From Mycobacterium sp. Aquia_216 (lineage in GTDB: Bacteria; Actinomycetota; Actinomycetes; Mycobacteriales; Mycobacteriaceae): a stretch of DNA of 64,000 nt. This document shows, piece after piece, positions 59,399-64,000 of this stretch. A model generated the notes under the pieces. It had not been told where the DNA came from. It saw only the letters and a program-made list of their open reading frames with translations, and searched no databases. Within the stretch, counting starts at the first letter, position 1; each line of letters starts with the position of its first letter. Position numbers and translations under genes: made by a program. The DNA lies in assembly GCF_026723865.1 (NCBI RefSeq), contig NZ_CP113529.1, forward strand, positions 248,001-312,000. The letters run 5' to 3'.

Positions 59399-60598
59399 AT
59401 GGACGTGGCGACGACAACTGCTGGCCTCACCGATCTGAAGTTTCGCCTGGTCCGAGAATCTTTCGCCGACGCGGTCTCGTGGGTTGCGAAGAATCTGCCG
59501 AGCCGGCCGGCGGTCCCAGTTCTTTCCGGTGTGCTGTTGACCGGGTCGGATGCGGGCCTGACGATCTCGGGATTCGATTACGAGGTTTCCGCAGAAGCAC
59601 AGGTGGCAGCCGAAATAGCTTCTCCGGGAAGCGTTTTGGTGTCAGGAAGGCTGTTATCCGATATCACCCGGGCGTTGCCGGACAAGCCGATCGACTTTTA
59701 CGTCGACGGCAATCGGGTCGCACTGACGTGCGGTAGCGCCAAATTTTCGTTGCCGACGATGGCGGTCGAGGATTACCCGACGTTGCCGACACTGCCGGAA
59801 GAAACCGGAACGTTGCCGTCGGATTTGTTCGCCGAGGCGATCAGCCAGGTCGCGATTGCCGCCGGCCGTGACGACACGCTACCGATGCTGACCGGCATCC
59901 GGGTTGAGATCTCGGGTGAGACGGTCGTTTTGGCCGCCACCGACAGGTTCCGCCTGGCGGTCCGTGAGCTGACGTGGTCGGCGTTGTCTCCCGACATCGA
60001 AGCGGCGGTGCTGGTACCGGCCAAGACCCTGGCCGAGGCCGCGAAAACCGGTACCGACGGCGCCGATGTTCGGTTGTCGCTGGGCGCCGGCGCGGGAGTG
60101 GGAAAAGACGGGTTGCTCGGTATCAGCGGCAATGGCAAGCGCAGTACCACGCGACTACTGGATGCCGAGTTTCCGAAGTTCCGTCAGTTGTTGCCCGCCG
60201 AGCACACGGCGGTCGCGACCATCAAGGTGGCCGAGTTGACCGAGGCCATCAAGCTGGTTGCGCTGGTCGCCGACCGGGGTGCGCAGGTGCGGATGGAATT
60301 CGCCGAAGGGACGTTGCGGCTTTCGGCCGGTGCCGACGATGTCGGTCGGGCCGAGGAAGAACTTGCAGTCGACTTCTCCGGTGAGCCGTTGACGATCGCC
60401 TTCAACCCGACGTATCTGACTGACGGACTCAGCTCGGTGCACGCCGACCGGGTGTCGTTTGGCTTCACCACCCCGGGCAAGCCGGCGTTGCTGCGGCCGG
60501 CTTTCGACGAGGACAGCCATCCGACGGGCAGCGGCCCGTTTTCCGCGTTGCCCACGGACTACGTCTACCTGCTGATGCCAGTTCGGTTGCCCGGATAG
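59399..60598 (+). CDS. dnaN: DNA polymerase III beta sliding clamp
   Basis: A 399-aa clamp (402 in H37Rv). Three repeated domains are seen: [33 protein letters not shown] at the start; [12 protein letters not shown] and [12 protein letters not shown] in the second; and the C-terminal MPVRLPG, the usual MPMRL-like end of the protein-binding pocket. It encircles DNA for the replicase. The ATG at 59399 is preceded by GGTGAAGGGA, and recF begins at the base after the stop. Confidence 0.98.
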   Translation: MDVATTTAGLTDLKFRLVRESFADAVSWVAKNLPSRPAVPVLSGVLLTGSDAGLTISGFDYEVSAEAQVAAEIASPGSVLVSGRLLSDITRALPDKPIDFYVDGNRVALTCGSAKFSLPTMAVEDYPTLPTLPEETGTLPSDLFAEAISQVAIAAGRDDTLPMLTGIRVEISGETVVLAATDRFRLAVRELTWSALSPDIEAAVLVPAKTLAEAAKTGTDGADVRLSLGAGAGVGKDGLLGISGNGKRSTTRLLDAEFPKFRQLLPAEHTAVATIKVAELTEAIKLVALVADRGAQVRMEFAEGTLRLSAGADDVGRAEEELAVDFSGEPLTIAFNPTYLTDGLSSVHADRVSFGFTTPGKPALLRPAFDEDSHPTGSGPFSALPTDYVYLLMPVRLPG

Positions 60599-61762
60599 GT
60601 GTACGTCCGGCATTTGGGACTCCGTGATTTTCGGTCCTGGGCACACGCCGACCTCGAGCTCGAACCGGGCCGGACGGTCTTCGTCGGTCCCAATGGTTTT
60701 GGGAAGACGAATTTAGTTGAGGCCCTGTGGTATTCGACAACTTTGGGTTCTCACCGGGTGGGAACGGATGCACCGTTGATTCGGGCGGGTGCCACTCGGG
60801 CGGTGATTTCAACGATCGTGGTCAACGAAGGGCGCGAATGCGCGATTGATTTGGAGGTTGCCGCGGGACGGGCGAACAAGGCTCGGTTGAACCGCTCCCC
60901 GGTGCGCAGCACTCGCGAGGTGGTCGGGGTATTGCGTGCGGTGTTGTTTGCTCCGGAAGATTTGGCCCTGGTCCGCGGGGATCCGGCGGATCGGCGTCGC
61001 TATCTCGACGATTTGGCGACCGTGCGCCGGCCGGTTATCGCCGCGCTGCGCGCGGATTACGACAAGGTGCTGCGACAGCGCACCGCGCTTTTGAAGTCGT
61101 TGGCGGGGGCACGACATCGCGGCGACCACGGCGCGTTGGACACCCTCGATGTGTGGGATAGCAGATTAGCCGAGCATGGGGCCGAATTGATGGCCGCCCG
61201 TATCGATCTGGTGAACGAGTTGGCACCGGAGGTGGAGAAGGCTTACCAGCTATTGGCACCGGGATCGAGGTCGGCGGCGATCAACTACCGGACCAGCGTC
61301 GACGGTTTGGGCTCCGACGGCGCGGGCTACGCGGTCAGCGACCGGGAATTTTTGGAAGCCGCGCTGCTGGCCGCATTGGCGGCGCGGCGTACCGCCGAAT
61401 TGGAACGTGGGGTGTGTCTGGTGGGTCCGCACCGCGACGATTTGGAGTTGCGTCTTGGGGATCAACCGGCGAAAGGCTTTGCCAGCCATGGAGAATCGTG
61501 GTCTTTCGCGGTGGCGCTCAGGCTAGCCGCCTACGAGTTGTTGCGCGCGGAGGGCAGTGATCCGGTGTTGTTGCTCGACGATGTGTTCGCCGAACTCGAC
61601 GCGGCCCGCCGCCGGGCACTGGCTGCCGTGGCGGAATCCGCAGAACAGGTGTTGGTAACCGCGGCGGTGCTGGAAGATATCCCGTCGGGCTGGGACGCTA
61701 GGCGGGTGCACATCGACTTGCAAGACGCTGACATCGGACGGGTCTCGGTGATGCAGTCATGA
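60599..61762 (+). CDS. recF: DNA repair ATPase RecF
   Basis: A 387-aa SMC-like protein (385 in H37Rv). Walker [10 protein letters not shown] near residues 30-38, [22 protein letters not shown], the signature-side [14 protein letters not shown], and Walker [13 protein letters not shown]. It helps RecA load at gaps. GTG start directly after dnaN; its last four bases overlap dciA. Confidence 0.97.
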   Translation: MYVRHLGLRDFRSWAHADLELEPGRTVFVGPNGFGKTNLVEALWYSTTLGSHRVGTDAPLIRAGATRAVISTIVVNEGRECAIDLEVAAGRANKARLNRSPVRSTREVVGVLRAVLFAPEDLALVRGDPADRRRYLDDLATVRRPVIAALRADYDKVLRQRTALLKSLAGARHRGDHGALDTLDVWDSRLAEHGAELMAARIDLVNELAPEVEKAYQLLAPGSRSAAINYRTSVDGLGSDGAGYAVSDREFLEAALLAALAARRTAELERGVCLVGPHRDDLELRLGDQPAKGFASHGESWSFAVALRLAAYELLRAEGSDPVLLLDDVFAELDAARRRALAAVAESAEQVLVTAAVLEDIPSGWDARRVHIDLQDADIGRVSVMQS

Positions 61763-62322
61763 CCGGCACCGACGACCAGCCGGATACCGTTCGCCGTGAA
61801 CAACCAAGTGGGCTAAGTGGTATTGACTTGGTGCGGCGCACCCTCGAGGAGGCTCGTGCGGCTGCGCGAGCACAGGGCAAGGACGCCGGACGCGGGCGCG
61901 GAGGCAATCCCGTTGCCCGCCGGGTCGCCGGGCAACGGCGAAGCTGGTCGGGTCCCGGCCCCGACGTCCGCGATCCGCAACCGATGGGACGGGTCGCTCG
62001 TGACCTTGCGAAAAAGCGCGGCTGGTCGGGCCGCGTCGCGGAGGGCACGGTCCTGGGCCACTGGACATCGGTGGTAGGTCATCAGATCGCCGACCACGCA
62101 ACTCCGACGGCCCTCAATGAGGGGGTGCTCAGCGTGGCAGCCGAGTCCACCGCCTGGGCAACCCAGTTACGGATGATTCAAGCGCAGTTGTTGGCGAAGA
62201 TCGCCGCGGCGGTGGGCAACGGTGTGGTGACGTCGTTGAAAATCACCGGACCGGCCGCACCTTCCTGGCGCAAGGGTCCTCGACACATCTCCGGTCGGGG
62301 GCCTCGTGACACCTACGGCTGA
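61759..62322 (+). CDS. dciA: DciA-family (DUF721) helicase loader
   Basis: A 187-aa protein (Rv0004 family, 187 in H37Rv). It has a basic, disordered N-half and the DUF721 core ([42 protein letters not shown].. [10 protein letters not shown]). DciA works with the replicative helicase DnaB in mycobacteria, which have no DnaC. It is coupled to recF by overlap and lies 267 bases before gyrB. Confidence 0.94.
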   Translation: MTGTDDQPDTVRREQPSGLSGIDLVRRTLEEARAAARAQGKDAGRGRGGNPVARRVAGQRRSWSGPGPDVRDPQPMGRVARDLAKKRGWSGRVAEGTVLGHWTSVVGHQIADHATPTALNEGVLSVAAESTAWATQLRMIQAQLLAKIAAAVGNGVVTSLKITGPAAPSWRKGPRHISGRGPRDTYG

Positions 62323-62565
62323 CACCATCGACCGGTCCGGCGCTGCCGGCGACACGCCGTCAACAAGGCGTTAAGGATAGCCCCCTCAGATCCGCGAGAA
62401 CGATACGGACCCCCGCGACGCACGTCCGGACGCGCCGTCAATAAAGAAATTGGGCACACGGCGCGTCCAGATAGGCAGAAACGCTCCCAGAAAATCGGTC
62501 CCGTCCCCCGTTCACGGTAGAGTGGACGGCATGCGGCTGCTGCGGTGACTGGACCGCCCGCATGA

Positions 62566-64000
<1,435 letters not shown>

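Overview
The window is high-GC mycobacterial DNA. It runs from the ESX-1 (type VII secretion) locus, through an ESX-2 locus, to the chromosome replication origin, ending inside gyrB. The near-complete likeness to the Mycobacterium tuberculosis H37Rv segment eccCa1 (Rv3870) to gyrB (Rv0005), together with an ESX-2 locus, points to a slow-growing Mycobacterium. Several rearrangements argue against the M. tuberculosis complex. All comparisons with H37Rv are from memory of that genome and were not computed.

1-12310, ESX-1: the end of eccCa1, then eccCb1, PPE68, esxB (CFP-10), esxA (ESAT-6), espI, eccD1 and espJ on the plus strand, facing espK and espB on the minus strand. The PE35 gene that normally precedes PPE68 is not there. 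EsxB has a displaced YxxxD/E export motif.

12311-20222, an island not found at this place in M. tuberculosis. Two four-gene arms converge. The plus arm is a TauD-type dioxygenase, a frameshifted DUF6065 gene, a sulfotransferase and a GT2-like glycosyltransferase. The minus arm is a second sulfotransferase, two tandem GT9 (heptosyltransferase-like) glycosyltransferases and a DUF4254 protein. I read it as a cassette for a sulfated glycan or glycoconjugate placed inside a secretion locus. It separates espB from espL, and the espK-espL-espB order of M. tuberculosis has become espK-espB-[island]-espL. This is the best candidate for an undescribed system.

20223-23478: the rest of ESX-1 (espL, eccE1, mycP1). 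23620-32795: ESX-2 genes eccA2, eccE2, mycP2, eccD2, a MinD-like ATPase, espG2, esxC and esxD, mostly joined by 1-4 base overlaps. PPE69, PE36, eccC2 and eccB2 are missing, so this ESX-2 has no motor ATPase or EccB at the locus. 32937-37574: a small DxDGDG-repeat protein and two tandem PknF-like receptor kinases stand where H37Rv carries the Rv3892c-Rv3906c block, which includes cpnT and esxE/esxF.

37620-64000, conserved origin-proximal core: pcnA, mutT4, a DUF6049 membrane protein and murJ with its pseudokinase; sigM and its anti-sigma factor; trxB2-trxC behind a SigH-type promoter; cwlM; parB-parA-gidB with two parS sites inside coding sequence; jag-yidC-yidD-rnpA-rpmH; then dnaA, oriC, dnaN, recF, dciA and the first 470 codons of gyrB. 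The leftward ribosomal/Sec-insertion cluster and the rightward dnaA cluster diverge from the rpmH-dnaA intergenic region.
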